Shown here one piece after another: positions 37,721-50,800 of a stretch of DNA of 64,000 nt (positions within the stretch are counted from its first letter, which is position 1; every line of letters starts with the position of its first letter). Position numbers and translations under genes: made by a program. This DNA comes from Penelope pileata (Eukaryota > Chordata > Aves > Galliformes > Cracidae), in the NCBI GenBank assembly GCA_013396635.1, contig WBMW01005106.1:372001-436000 (forward strand), given 5' to 3'. The notes beneath the pieces were generated by a model, which was given only the letters and a program-made list of their open reading frames with translations, did no database searches and was not told the DNA's origin.

Positions 37721-38604
37721 AAAAAACATCATCAAACACAGGCTTTTCTAAAAGGATTCTACTGAATTTTTACTATGTGAACCATACTTACAAATGAATA
37801 TATCTCTAAACTTGGAAAACTGTGACTTGGAGAGTGTTGATAGGATGGGGTGCAAAGACAGATCTCCTAGAACTTTGAGGGGAAAAAGGAAACATATTTC
37901 CTTGTATAAAGAAAGAAGAAATCAATAGGAGAGATAATGCATGTTACCATGAAAGGTCATTGTAAGAGAAAATGTGTGCAGTTCCATTCTCCTCCTTTTT
38001 TTACAGGTAAGATAAAGTTATATTAGCTAGAGGGACACAGATAAGCTTTGCAACCTGGGTAGTGATACCTTAGCAATATTTTAAGTGACTGATCAGTCTC
38101 TAAAGAGCTCAGTCCCTAAAGAGCTTTCTGACATAGCTGGAAGGTTAGATCAGATATATAAATGATTGGGCACCGTTTTTTAATAACAAGGCTGATTATC
38201 AGAAACAGTAGCGGGTTCTCCATCCTCTAGTATTAGCCTGTGAATACTGGATGCCTCCCTTCAGATTTTACTTCATGAAAATATGATTGCCTCTTCAGTT
38301 AATCTTTACCCACAGTATATAACATGGGGATAAATTAAAGAAGTATGAAAACTTGAGTAAACAGGCATTAAAACTGAAGACAATGTTGTTCTCAGTCTTT
38401 CAAGTTCATGGAGATTTCCAAAACGCTATTAGTGGATAAATAGTTCTCATGAAGAACTCTGCAAAGATGGCTATTCCACTTCTGTTACCAGGGGCAGCTC
38501 CTGTAAACTACATGAGGCATTTCTGCACGGCACAGCACAACACAAAGAATGAAAGCACTTAGAAGTGGTTTAGTTTGGGAGGAACATATCATGTCAGTCC
38601 AACC
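37721..38604. other. Unique AT-rich sequence, no gene seen
   Basis: No open frame of note and no recognised repeat. Part of it could be further decayed sequence of the relic just upstream. Confidence 0.4.
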
Positions 38605-39346
38605 CTTAAAATATAATAGTTCCATTGGAAGAGACCTTCAAAGATCATCTAGTCAAACTGCCTGACCACTTTAGCGCTAATCAAAAGTTAAAACATATTC
38701 ATAAGGGCATTGTCCAAACGCCTCTTGAACGCTGACAGGCATGGGGCATGAGCCACCTCTCCAGGAAGCCTGTTCCAGAGTTGACCACCCTCATGGTAAA
38801 GAAATTTCTCCTAATGTTTAGTCTGAACCTCCCCTGGTGCGAATTTGTGCCACTCCCTTGAACGATCCCTTCCTGCTGAGTTGCTCTCCAGCCACTCATC
38901 TCACTGTCTGTGTCTGTGCCTCGCATTACTCTATCCCAAGTGCAGCTACTGCATTTTCCTCTGTTTAACTTCATGCCGTTGATGATTGCCCAATGTTCCA
39001 ATGCTCCAATCTCTCTACTAGGCCTCTCATCCTTCCAGAAAGTCAACAATATCTCCTAGTCTAGTATCATCAGCAACTTGTTGAGGATACATTCAATTCA
39101 TGCATCCAGATCACTGATAAGAATATTGAACAGGACTGGCCCTAGAATTGAGCCCTGGGGAATACTGCTGGTGACCAGCTGCCAGCCAGATGTAGCTCCA
39201 TCTGCTACAATATTTCAAGCTATACTGTTGAGCCAGTTTATCACCCAGCATAGCATGACCCTGTTTCTCTCACAGTTGGACAGTTTTTCCAGAAGGGTAC
39301 TGTGAGAGATGGCATCAAACACCCTGCTGAAATCCAGAAATGTGAT
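38605..39346 (-). mobile_element. CR1 LINE copy interrupted by an LTR
   Basis: The plus strand holds the antisense of a CR1 3' part (38625-38880, with 'aggaagcctgttccagag'). It then jumps to the antisense of the reverse-transcriptase core (38940-39346). Reverse-complement translation gives 'FSRVFDAISHSTLLEKL' (motif A), 'PQGSILGPVLFNILISDL' (motif B), then a frameshifted active-site region. Most of the segment between motif C and the C-terminal tail is missing, so the copy has an internal deletion near 38890-38945. At 39347 it is cut by the solo LTR. The frame resumes on the far side at 39887, where a few codons leading into motif A are found, so the copy predates the LTR. Confidence 0.9.
39342..39346. 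repeat. LTR target-site duplication, left copy
   Basis: GTGAT immediately precedes the LTR start. The same five bases follow the LTR at 39882-39886. The duplication is five bases long, as expected for retroviral integrases of several classes, including ERVL. Confidence 0.88.
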
Positions 39347-39675
39347 TGTCTTAGTTTCTAACAGAAGTTACTTTTCTCATAGTGTCTAGTATGAAGCTAT
39401 GTTTTGGTCTCAGAAGACAAACAAAACTGATAACACCTGGCAGTGTTGAACAGAGCCAAGGACATATTTTGTTCTGCATTCCTCTGCCAGTTAAACATTT
39501 ATGGGGGCATAAGGAGCTGGGAACTGGGAGAGAATAGGACCAGGGCAGCTGACCCCAAATGACCAAATTGCTATTCCATACCGTATAACATCATGTGATT
39601 TTTTAAGGAAGAAGTTAGCTGGGAGGAAGGGATCGCTGCTGGCTGTGAGCCCTTGCTCTGCATATCCTCTTTGTT

Positions 39676-39712
<37 letters not shown>

Positions 39713-39881
39713 ACTGGTATTTCTTTTACTTTCTTTACTATCTTAGCAAATAGCATGTATCCCAACCCGTGAGTTCTACTGTATTTTTCTCTTAATTCTC
39801 TCCCCCATCCCATTTGGGGAGGGAGGAGGGTGAGTGAATAACTGTGTGGGACTTAGCTATCTGCTGGGTCAAACCACAATA
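39347..39881 (+). mobile_element. Solo LTR of an endogenous retrovirus, ERVL-like
   Basis: A 535-bp element starts TGTCTTAGTTTC and ends 'ttagctatctgctgggtcaa' then 'accacaata'. It is flanked by the 5-bp direct repeat GTGAT at 39342-39346 and 39882-39886. The terminal 'cttagct..ctg..gggt.aaaccaca' block is what I recall from avian ERVL-like LTRs; the family name is therefore inference. No internal gag, pol or env sequence is present, so it is a solo LTR left by recombination between two LTRs. A TA/TG microsatellite (39676-39712) has grown inside it. It encodes no protein. Confidence 0.9.
39676..39712. repeat. (TA)n(TG)n microsatellite inside the LTR
   Basis: A run of TA dinucleotides passes into TG dinucleotides with one TA interruption. 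It lies within the solo LTR and probably expanded after insertion. Confidence 0.9.
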
Positions 39882-39886
39882 GTGAT
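39882..39886. repeat. LTR target-site duplication, right copy
   Basis: GTGAT directly follows the LTR terminus and matches the left copy exactly. The interrupted CR1 sequence continues after it. Confidence 0.88.
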
Positions 39887-42800
39887 GATTCTCATGTGAT
39901 GTAAGCCTTGTATTTTCCCTACAAGCAAAGGTATTTGGATATCTGGTTGATTCTTTTCAGAAAGTTTCTAAACAGTTTTCCATAAACAAAGTCTCAGATA
40001 CTAAAGACATTTTTAGGTGTAGTGTAGAAAGACTGAACAGAAGAGAGAGATCTAGGTTTGAATAAATGTACCAACTCCAATGTTGTTTTACAAAAGATAC
40101 ATCTTAAATGAACATTCTGGTAAAGAAATAACTCATAATCTCTTAGGAAGAAATTTCAGTTAGATTATTTACAGCTGTAGGACACTAAAAAGATAAATCA
40201 TCCTTTTCAGCTGATAACCATTCAGCTGATTCTGTTTCTTTCTGCCATATTAAGGCTTTGTGCTTAAGAATTCTCTGCAGTTCTCAGATTAATACCACCC
40301 AGCCTATTGCTAATAAAACAATCTTTCTCCTTTGCCCTTTCTAAGTTGATGCTTATGCAAATTACATCTAAAGAGATAGTCTTTGGTTTAAGATTCCCCA
40401 CTGATGAATAGGTAATTCTCTTTCTCTGTGGTAGATAATGCCCCCCTCACACAGATGCTTGAACACTGGTTCAATTTTCTTGATCATCAGTAATGATGAC
40501 ATCTGTTAGCCTGACTTTATCCAAGCGCTGTGTAAGGATTTTGTTATTTTACAGCACTTACCCATCTGATCATTGCTGACTCCATCACTGCTGAAAAGTG
40601 CATCACTGCTATGGTGTTGAATATACCAGTTAGATGTTATAAATGTTATACGAGACGTTATAAAAAAAGACTAGATTTCTTGCCTTCTGTGGCACCTCTG
40701 GGATGATGTGAGTTAATCAATACTCAGCCAAAAGCCACAGAGACAGAAATACAGCATGGAAGCTCTCTGGAACAGGCAAGGAATACTCCACCATGAATTC
40801 AGCGAATCTCAGTCCAGGCTACTCTCTTCAGTCTGTAAAATATTACCCCTGTAGCCACAAAGGATCGGTTAACCTGCATAGCAAAAAAAAAAGTCTTGAA
40901 AATTATGGTTCATCCTGTGATTGAGACTCTCCTAAGTGAAAAAATTCCTCTTCAAACATGCATACAGATACCTAGACTTCTTTCAGAATGGGGGAAAACA
41001 AATATCCAAATCCTCAAAGCCATTACACACGTGGTTAGCAATGGAATCATTCCCATGGGAACACTGTAACGTCCATTATTTTCCAAAGAGGAGCACTGCA
41101 AAGTTTGCCTTCAAACATAGTGTACAGCCAGAACTCTGGCACTGAACTAACCAGGGTAAAAAGCTGACATTCTTTTTTCAGTCTTTCCTTTATGCTGGGG
41201 CAATCTACTAGCAGTAATTTTTCCCAGAAATCTTTGTATAGCATAGATCTGTTTTCCCTGGATGTGAGCAAAGACGGTAGAAAGACTCTTTGAGTTTTCC
41301 TGCACCTTTAGTCTATTCCAAAAGAATGGAATGGATAATTGTTGGTTTGAAATTATTATTATCTAAATGAAAGTAGCTTCTAGAAGCCCCAATCACAGTT
41401 TAAAGGCCTGCTGGATCTGAAATGTTTGGAACACACATTAAGAGCCTATTCCTCTGCACAAAGAGTTCCTGATACCAGTAGGTATAAGGTAAACAGAGTA
41501 GTGGATAATTTATCTACGTAATTCAGCAGATCAAAGTAGATTGGAGTTCAGAGCCATATCTCTCACCCTCCAATCCGTTGACTATCATCAGGCAGAACTC
41601 TTCCAAATGGCCTAATGTTTAGTTTTGTGATCTGCTGTGGAAACAGCATATTAAAATAAAAGTGGGAAAGGCCTTCTGAATGGTAACAGTTTTTCTCCCC
41701 TTTAATGAAGAAACAGCCCAAGTGAGTAGGATCAGGCCCAAAATATGTGGTTTATGTGAAAACAAGATGTTCAATGAGATTTACAGTGTACAGAATGTCT
41801 ACATTCTGTATAATTATCTTGGTTTAGCTGTTGTGAGGTTTAAAAATTAAAATAATTGTATGTAGGGAAATTTAATGCTATATTCCAGGAAATTCCTGTG
41901 ATTTGGGAATATCATGATCTCACATATTGCACTTACCACAAATGTAATCTTACCTAGAAAACACGAGAAACTATAGGGAGGACATTTCACTAGTGGGGAC
42001 CTTTGAAGGTAACAGAGTAATTATGTAACATGAGAGCTTATAGCTTTGCTCTCATCCTGAGGAATTAGACACTAGTCTCTTAGGAAATAAGTCAGAATTT
42101 CATATCAAAGTTTCAACGTGCTATGCAAGTTCTTACAAAAGATCTTCATAGTAATAAAGGCTAGGGGCCACAAAGGAAAATGGAAGTGGTGGAATGTAAA
42201 AAGGAAAAAATATAGTGTTTATCCAAGAATATGTTGTATTTTTACTTTCATAGCCAGAGGATTTCTAGGCGAAGGAGGGGAGCATGCTTTGTGCTACTGG
42301 GCAATACAGATGCGTACATACATAAACATAACCATGACAGGAAATACCTGCATACAAAAAGCTTAAGTTAAAAGAAAAGCAGCCAGACAACCTTTTTTTT
42401 TTTTNTTTTTTTTACCATTTCTTCACCTTGTCTAATTTTTACTGTTCACCCTAAAGGACAGCCATATGAACTCAGCTTTAAAGTGACTGAAGCCACATTA
42501 AAGAACTTCTCAAGCTTCTGCCCTGTAGCCTAGCCCACAGCTTAACATATTAATGTCTGTCTTGGAATAGGTTACACTCTCATTCCTACAGAAATGCACA
42601 AATTTTCTTCACCTTCAAAGTGAAATGGACCACACCTTTCATTAACACAATATTTGATTGCACACAGTAGGTGTCATCCTACTTACAAGGAAATGTCATA
42701 TTACGATAATGTGCTCATTAATATTAATATAAAGAAGTGCATTCATGAAAATTAATGGTAAGTTATTTATCTTCCCTTAAAGTGATTTAACAGCTAGAAA

Positions 42801-43670
42801 TGAGGGAGACGGCTAGTAGTTTATAATGCCCCTGCACTCCATGGAGGATCAGACACCACTCATCAACTGGGTCTCAGAGATCCCAACAAAACCCTGCCTG
42901 ATTTGTTCTGCTCCCTGCTCCCAAATTGATTTCATCATAGCAATGCAAGGAATGGAGTCACCTCCATTTACACTTCCAAGCTCAAGGCATCATGAGGCAC
43001 CATGGACTCAAACTTGACTTGGAGTTCACCTGCATCCAAGTTTTCTATAACCATAACAAATGTAAATGCAAACATTTGCTGATTTACCAGAGGTTTTTTG
43101 TTAAACCATAGATCCCAGTAATGAAAGAATAAACAACCAGCAACTGTATTTATGAGCCCATTAAAGCAACCATCTTAGGAAACTGCAGTTAAAGTCTGTT
43201 TATCATTGCTGCTGTATACTGCTTCCAGAAGCTTAACTTTAATGAGCTATAAAATGGAAAACAAGCTATTTCTAAACAATTCTCACAATTTAAATAATAA
43301 TTAGCAAATAAATCTAGCAACTATAAAAGAAAATAATAAGTAGGAGATGAAATGCCAGTCAGAAAAGGATGGCATGTGCCTGACACTGTACAAAAGCTCA
43401 CAAGGCCAAGGTCAGCACTGACAAGAAGCAGGCCACTGCTGCCCATGGAACTATACCACAGCCATGACAGCACTTTGCCTGGCAAGAGCCGGTTAATGGC
43501 CTGCTCCTATGGAGACACATGGGCAGAGCGGTGCCAGAGCGTACTTGAGACTGAACAGTGGAAGGAAGAATCTGGGTCTGGATTCTGAGTGGACACAGAT
43601 GAAACCACAGAGGTGATTAGGTTCTGGGGATACCATCCTGCTCCTAACATCAATCTCTGAACAGTGGGCA
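39887..43670. other. Unique AT-rich sequence, no gene supported
   Basis: The first few tens of bases may still belong to the CR1 copy cut by the LTR. Beyond that no transposable element was recognised. A T-rich run holds a single undetermined base at 42405. The segment 42820-43620 is somewhat richer in G and C, with open frames of 63 and 78 codons that I do not recognise. Confidence 0.4.
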
Positions 43671-44090
43671 AATCATAGAATCACAGAATCATAGAATATC
43701 CTTAGTTGGATGGCACCCACAAGGATCATTGAGTCCAACTCCTGGCTCCACGCAGGACCACTCGAAAACAAAACCCTTGAACTCCAGCAGCTTGGTGTTG
43801 TGTCAACTGCCCTGCGGAGCCACGACTGACTGGTAAAGAATCTTTTCCTAATCTCCAACCTGATTCTCCCGTGACACAGTTCCATGCCATTCCTTCGGGT
43901 TCTGTCACTGTCACCAGAGAGCAGAGATCAGTGCCTGCCCCTCTCTTCTCTATGAGGGGACTGTAGGCTGCCATGATGTCTCCCCTCAGTCTCCTCTGCT
44001 CTGAGCTGAACAAACCAAGGGACTCAGCTGTTCCTCATACATTTTCCCCTCTAGACCTTTTCTCATGGTGACCAACAGCTCTCTGCTCTA
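43671..44090 (-). mobile_element. CR1 LINE 3' fragment
   Basis: The plus strand begins with three antisense octamers ('aatcatagaatcacagaatc'), then 'ggcacccacaaggatcattg' and 'agtccaactcctggctcc'. It continues into antisense ORF2 C-terminus. Minus-strand translation gives 'LFSSEQRRLRGDIMAAYSPL' and the 'RIRLEIRKRFFTSQSWL' region. Subtype wording matches 15918-16252. It is 5'-truncated near 44090 and frameshifted. Confidence 0.95.
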
Positions 44091-44444
44091 CCTCAGAACC
44101 ACTTATCTTTCATGGTATACACTTTCTTCTTGCTCCTTCCCAGGTGGCTGAACCATTCCCAAGCCATAAAGAACGTTTTCCCTAATTTTGCACTCTTCAG
44201 GTTGAAATTTTAAGAATGCAATGCAGATCAAGTAAGAAGTCCTTCTGTTCTGGACTGTCACATCTGAAGAAATGCAGGTCTTTCAAGGTAGAGCCTCTTT
44301 CTTTGTATAAGACACAAGATATTTGCTGAAAACGTATATGGAATTAAGCTATAAATGTTTTTGAAGGTAATGGTTAAATTGTTATGGCATTCTTTAGCTT
44401 GGTCTGCTGCAATGCTTTGTGCTCGCTTCACAACAGAAGATTGT
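44091..44444. other. Short spacer between two CR1 copies
   Basis: AT-rich sequence with no recognisable feature. It separates a typical avian CR1 copy from a much older CR1 type, both on the minus strand. Confidence 0.4.
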
Positions 44445-44845
44445 AACAATGGCTGCAGTGGGGCATGTAAATGTCCATCTAGGCCAATATTTTCTCTATC
44501 AATGGGGTCAGAAGAGGTTAGCTAGGAAAAACAGTAATAAAAGTAGTGAGGGATACATACAGTGTTATTTCCCTGATGCACTCTCCCAGCATCCAGCTCT
44601 CTGTGACTTGGACACAATTTATGCTTAATAGCATTTGAATTAATTGTTCTCCCATAGATTTGTCTAGTTGCTTTTTGAGTATATGTAAACTTTTGACTTT
44701 CGGTGTATCCTGTGAAATTGAGTTCCACAGTTAAAAAATGTGTTGTGCTTTCTTAAACTGACAGTTGATAATTTTACTTGATATCCTCTAGTACCTGTGG
44801 GAAATGATGAACATTATTTTCATAGTCGCCTTCTGGAAGCTAGGA
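44445..44845 (-). mobile_element. Ancient CR1 fragment of the type shared with turtles and crocodilians
   Basis: The plus strand follows, in order, the antisense 3' end of an old CR1 subfamily widespread in non-avian reptiles: 'atgtccatctaggccaatat' (3' UTR), a spacer, 'gatttgtctagttgcttttt', 'gagttccacagtt' and 'gtgttgtgctttcttaaac'. Read on the minus strand, the middle gives the WNS..QD..K.KSL...KK.LDK ORF2 C-terminal pattern. It is clearly more decayed and of a different lineage from the other copies here. This assignment rests on remembered family sequence and should be confirmed by a repeat-library search. Confidence 0.78.
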
Positions 44846-47800
44846 AGTTCAATAATATTTGCAGTCAGCTTAGTCTTAGCATTAATATTCCTTGGCCAGG
44901 ACAGGTTCTTGTACAGTGCCCAGAAACAGATATTGCCTTTTGCAAAAGGTTGCCTTATCAATAACAAAGATATTAATTGACTTCAACAGATATGGAACAG
45001 AAGAAGAATTAGCAAAAAAAAAAAAAAGACAAAACACAAGGGAGCAAATTTTCTTCTCAGATCGCAGCTGCAGCTTAGTCGTTGTACAGAGAATATAAAA
45101 ACATGAGACACTGCCTGCATCTAGCAGGATTATTTGAGTGTAAAATCCAAGCAGACTGTTGGACCATTTCCATTCCACAGAGGTAACTACTCAAATGAAA
45201 CTGAACACACAGGCTATATTTCAGATATTCTGCTCTCTTCAAAAGTTCCTCTTATCATCGTAGGCATTGCCTGATACAGCATGCAGATTTTAAGATCACC
45301 ATGTTCCTCATCAGCTGTCAAGGTTTTCATCTGTGTATGAGTCTGAACCTTAATCTAGTTTGACTCGTGTGTAAATTTTACTGCGTGCCTGCTTGCCTCT
45401 TTCACTATTTAAATATTTGCAAAAATGTGACCTCAGGTGTTGACCCAACTCCATTCTTACACAAAACAGTGTTGATCAATTCAGAGAAATTACATATACT
45501 CCAAAAATACTCAGAAAATAATCCTCAGTTTTTTACCTCCCCTGAAGCAGCAGTAGTAAAAGCATTGCTGAAGCATTAACAGGTACATCTCTGATTTACA
45601 ATTATATTTATATTAAGGGAAAGAGATAATTTACCAGGCTTGGAAGGAACATAAAATAAATGAACATGTTAGCATTAAAACAGATTAAATAAGTCACAGT
45701 ACATAAAATTACTTTGTCTGGCTTTGCACGCTGGGCTGAGGCCCACATGGGACAATGCAGCTTTCTGGGGAATACCTCACAGCACGGAAAGTTGAAATTT
45801 GCACAATCCTGTGAGAATCAAGATTCTGTAACATTCAAAAAATTGATTTTGTACCTGAATAATGTGGGCAGCCGGTAGGCAAGGTGTATCTCTCTTTACA
45901 TTAATGAGTCTTTACATTTAAAAAGTGTGCAGCTTGAGAACTCCATAAGTTGCTACTTATGCTGGGTACTGTGCCACCAGGGAACATTATAATGCAAAGT
46001 TCTGTTACAAATGAGGTTTCAATGTCAAGATATTTATATCATTACATTATTTATTTCATTATTACATATACATGAGTAATGAAAAATCATTTGCCACCAC
46101 CTAGATAACAGTGCTTCTTTTGAGCTGTTTCACCCCATTTCTGCTGCACACAGTGTTGAATTTATCAGTTGTTGATTCTAAGCTGTTAAAAAACCGATTT
46201 GTGCCTGTAACTGTTATTTTAGTTCTTCATTCCCTGCAGGAGTAAGTAGTAACTAAATGCTTAACTCCTAAAGGAGTTGTGTATCAACAAGCCTTTGCAG
46301 ACCTCAGCTGAATTTCTTTTGGAGTTTACAAAAAAAAAAAAAGGCAAATGTGCATTTAATCCAATTACTCAAACATTGTTTGAGTGCATCCACAGTGAAA
46401 ACACCGAGTTATTTTAAGAAAACAGCCATTTTTCTGTTTAAATACATAGCATATCATCCCTGAGTAATAAAAAACTCAACTTCACATATTGACGTAAAAA
46501 ACATCAGTGTCTTAAATTGAGGGACATGAGGAATTATGTGAGTGTCAGATTGCTTGTCTAAGACTCTTTGGATACTCTAGCACAAATTCCAGAATACGCT
46601 GCATGATATTGCAAATTTTATATGAGATAGAGACAGCTAAGATTCTTGTTCTGCTTTGTCTATAATGGGGCTCTGCATGAGTGAGCATAGTACAAGGGAT
46701 TGCTGCATGACTTTTGTTAATGCAAAAAACCTAGATATCAGGGCTTGAATCAAAATTGGATTTTTTTTTAAATTTCCCCAAATTCTTACAAAGTTGATTT
46801 TTTTTTTTTTTGGCAGCTCCAGTTGCTTTCAGCTACAGTTTGTCCAATAGCATACAATCCATGACTTCACAAGAAAAGAATCAACAATAAAATCCAATCT
46901 TCTTGCTCCAAACAGATGTTACAGTTACAGTGATAAATTAAACAGCACCAGAAAGTGTCCTCAGGGACTTGAATTCAATCATCTATGCAGGTAAGTCTCT
47001 ACAGCAGTCTCTGACCATGCTTTTGGCCCCAGCCCAATTAGTTCTCACCTGAGTAATTTCTGGGAATTAAGTTAGCGTGCACCAGGGATCATTCTCAATA
47101 GGAATTTTGGATGAAAGATCCCTGCAAGGGAAGCTAAGAGGTATCAGTGTTATTTACTTGAATCAGTTCATGACAGTTGTCCTTATCACCAGAAAACAAT
47201 CCTAGGCATATTTCATGTACTATTAGAGGTAGCCACAGAGTGTGAGTATTTGAGACAAAGATGAATGATCTTGTTGCAGTAAATTTTTGATATATTAAAT
47301 CTTTGGATTCTCTGAGCAGAAGACAGCTTTTTACATAGCCAGGACAATAGCACTATATTTTATTAATTATTTAATATCGTATCCTTGTCTGACTCCTTGC
47401 CACTATCAAAGAATTCCTGTTTAAGGAGATAATAGCCTGTGTGGATACGCAGTTAAGCAGGACATACAGTAACTGAGGCGTGGTATGTACTTATAAGTTA
47501 ATTAGAGGATGGTATTCCTTGCAAGATTTCTCCAGTTTTGCCTAGAGTATGTTGGCTTCTTAGGCTTCATGTTTTGCCCTTTCAGCTTCAAGGAATAGAT
47601 TTCAGTTGAAATAATTCTTACAGTATTTGGAATTTTACTTTAAAGTCACACCCTTTAGAAGCCCTTGATCACAAGAAAATTGTTCAATTTCAGTGTTGAT
47701 ATAGTTTTCTAACTCTTGTTAGGGGAAAAAAAATGAAAATGCAAACCTTGTGATCTTCAAAGCCACTAAAAAATTGCAAGTATTTATGCTGCTCAATAGT

Positions 47801-50800
47801 GATTCTTACTGAAGCTCAAGAAGGGAGGTGGGAAAGGAATAGTGCTGTGATTTGTGAATGCCCAGACTGGGTATTATTGCAACCTAGTTATAAGTATATG
47901 ATGCGGCTGGGCTTATATGCTGGTATTAATTTATATTCTGGCAGCAGTTTATGTGCTGGCACTGTAGCATAGCTCAGACTGGAGCTGCTAACCTCCCTGG
48001 AAAATGGCTTCCTCTGATCTCTGGTACTTTTTCCTGATTAAAGAATGTTTTTCATTTTTATAACCACATGAGAAGAAAATCAAAAACATTTTTGAGAAAG
48101 TGATTTTTTTTCAGCAGATCCCCAAAGAAGGCTTTCTCTTTGCTTTCATGCCACACTAGCCATTCCTTAATTCCCTAGGTTAACATGTGAATAAAAAATG
48201 TTGATAAACAGCTGGCAAGATAAATAGACAAAATTGCTATTGTGTAAGCAGTTTATCTGCTATGGCATCATTCCTCAGTCAAGTCCGTTTGTGCATTTCA
48301 GATAGCCCTTGACAAAACACCTCTCCCATTTACTGCTACACTACAATTAGCTGACTGACCATGTAATAAGCATGAAAGTTAAGTATATGCTCGACTAGAG
48401 AAGAATCTTTTCCTGAGATATTCTACACATTTATTTAGTTCATACTATGGCATGTTATAACATTCTTCAAGTATAAATTCTCTCTGTGTATGTATGTGTA
48501 CATATACACATAACCCGGGATCACCATCTTCAAACAACTGTAGCAGCTGTTACAGGTTACACCAGGTACCTCAGATCTTCCCATCTTTGAGGAGTCATCA
48601 GCAATCTCTGTGTTGTTTCATCCCTTAGTACAGTATATTTAAACACAACTTTCAATCTTAGGGCTTCATCTGCCTACAATCCCAGTTGCATGGGTGGAGG
48701 CTGAAGGGGAAGGTGTTGAGCGTGATAAGTGTAAAAGCCAAACCTCAGTTTAAAACAATACCATTGTTCACACCTTTCACCTGAAGGATAGTTTTACAAT
48801 ATCCTTGCTGAAATAGCTGGTTTTCTTCAATGGACCATGATGCTTTTTTATCGCTCCTTTTCATTCCTATAATATTTGCATCTTGAAAGTTCAGTGTCTC
48901 ACTAACTTCCATGACATTCAAAGACATGAATATTCTCATTTCATAAAAACTAGCTAGTTCAACTTCTTGATCTTTAGGTGTCTGCAATTTGTGCAGGAAT
49001 ATATACATCTGGTCTTGGTCTGGTTACATATTTTTAAGTGCCCAGCTTAAATGTGTCATTATTTCTTGAGACTGACCATTTTTCTCCTTCTTTACTTCAT
49101 CTGCACTTTATGAACTTCTGTCTCAATTTTTATTTAAAGATAAAAATTTTTTATGATTTCATCCTTCTGATGTAGGCTCCATCAAACCTAAATATTTCCC
49201 TAGTTTCTAATAATGGGTAACCTTTCATCTCTGTACCTTTTCTGTCTTACCCTTTTGGTCCTACACAAGTTACTCAGTGAAGTTCAGACTGCAGTATGAA
49301 TTTTTGGTTGATATTTAGTCTGTTCTTAAAAGTTTAAGTTGTCTTCCAGGTCATCTCCATCACTCAGCTCATGTTGCGCATTGACTCTGTATCACTGTGT
49401 TTTCCTAGCACTCTCCAGTTTGTTATCTGTTGGTATTTTCTTTTTCTGCAGCAACGAAAAAACTTATAGGTTTTCCCTAATGTTCTGTATTTTCCCTCTA
49501 AGCTCAAGAGAAAATATTCTTGTTTTGAGGGCAATAGGATGCCCTCACTGCATGTTCAAATACTTAAAGTGAAGCGTTAAAGCTGTCTTGTGATTTCAAA
49601 AGAAGTTTCCAAAAACTCAGTGTGGTATGCATGGTGAGAAACACTGTTTCATCTGGAACAGTTGAATGTCTTGCACTTTAGAGATCATGCAGCCCATCAG
49701 GGCAAAGAAAAAGTATTTCATAAATTACATTTGATCCTCTTTGACGGAGCATTTTTTACTGCAGAATGTTTTCATTATTACATATTTGTATGTATGGCAT
49801 ACACATAAGAAAATTCAGTTGCTTTAGTAGGAAACTAATTTGATTTTGATGAAGCCAAGGCTTTCCTGTGTTTGGCAAACTAGTGTTTGTGTTTAGCAGG
49901 CAAAGAGAATGGTAAGTTCTCAGCAACTTTTGCAGACTTATACCAATTTGCACCAACTGGAAATATTTCCAGTGCCTTCTGGGGAATAAGAGACCAATGC
50001 AGAGTTCTTCTCTGACCTTTCCAGGGAGGGCATTATTAAAGATTTATTCCTTCCAGAATTCTAATTGGTTTCTTTTGGTGACCTTTCTGGATAATGATGA
50101 TGTTTTTCTCAGACTTTACAATGCTCTCAGGTAGGGAATTCTTTTGCTGCACTAACACAGCAACTGAATTCTAATCTACATCCAAACTCCATCACCTCCT
50201 CCTTTCTCAAGAATTTTCTTGCTACAGTCTTGAACCAAAGGGTTTGTATTGTTGTTAAACTTTTGCTTTTTTTTTTTTTTTGTACAGACGCTTATCTCTT
50301 ATTCCATACATCATTAAAAATAAATAAATAAATTACTGACACTACCAGGAAGTATGGATCAAAACAAATTTAGAAAAGCATTTAATGATTTAGAAAAGTA
50401 TCTAATGATGAAGAAAAATCCTATGAAGATCTACAAACGTACCTGAGCAGATGATCTAAGGCTAGTAATCAGCGACTGAATTGCTTTTGCTATTTGTTAG
50501 CTCAAATATTGTCCTATATTGTCCTTTTCCTTTGTGCCTGGGAACCAGCTCAGCTTCTGTCTCACATTTGTAAAATCTGCAGGGTGCAGGTGCCAAAGCG
50601 AATTAAGTTCTGTCCAGCACCATGATTTCTCCAACATTGGACTGTTTTTCTCCAGACTGAAGCCATGAAACACTAGGGAGTATCTGTATCTATCACAGAT
50701 TACCTGGGGAGAAGGTCTGAAGTGAATCAGCTTTATTATTGACATGCACCTTCTTGTGAATCTTCCCACCGTTCATTCTGAACCTGCCCTCTTGTCTAGG

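Noticed and set aside
40355..40362. ATGCAAAT octamer as a POU-factor site
   Set aside because: An 8-mer is expected by chance about once or twice in a window of this size on both strands; there is no supporting context.
48493..48512. TATGTGTA...TACACATA hairpin as an RNA structure
   Set aside because: It is part of a TG/CA-rich simple tract, where such symmetry arises easily.
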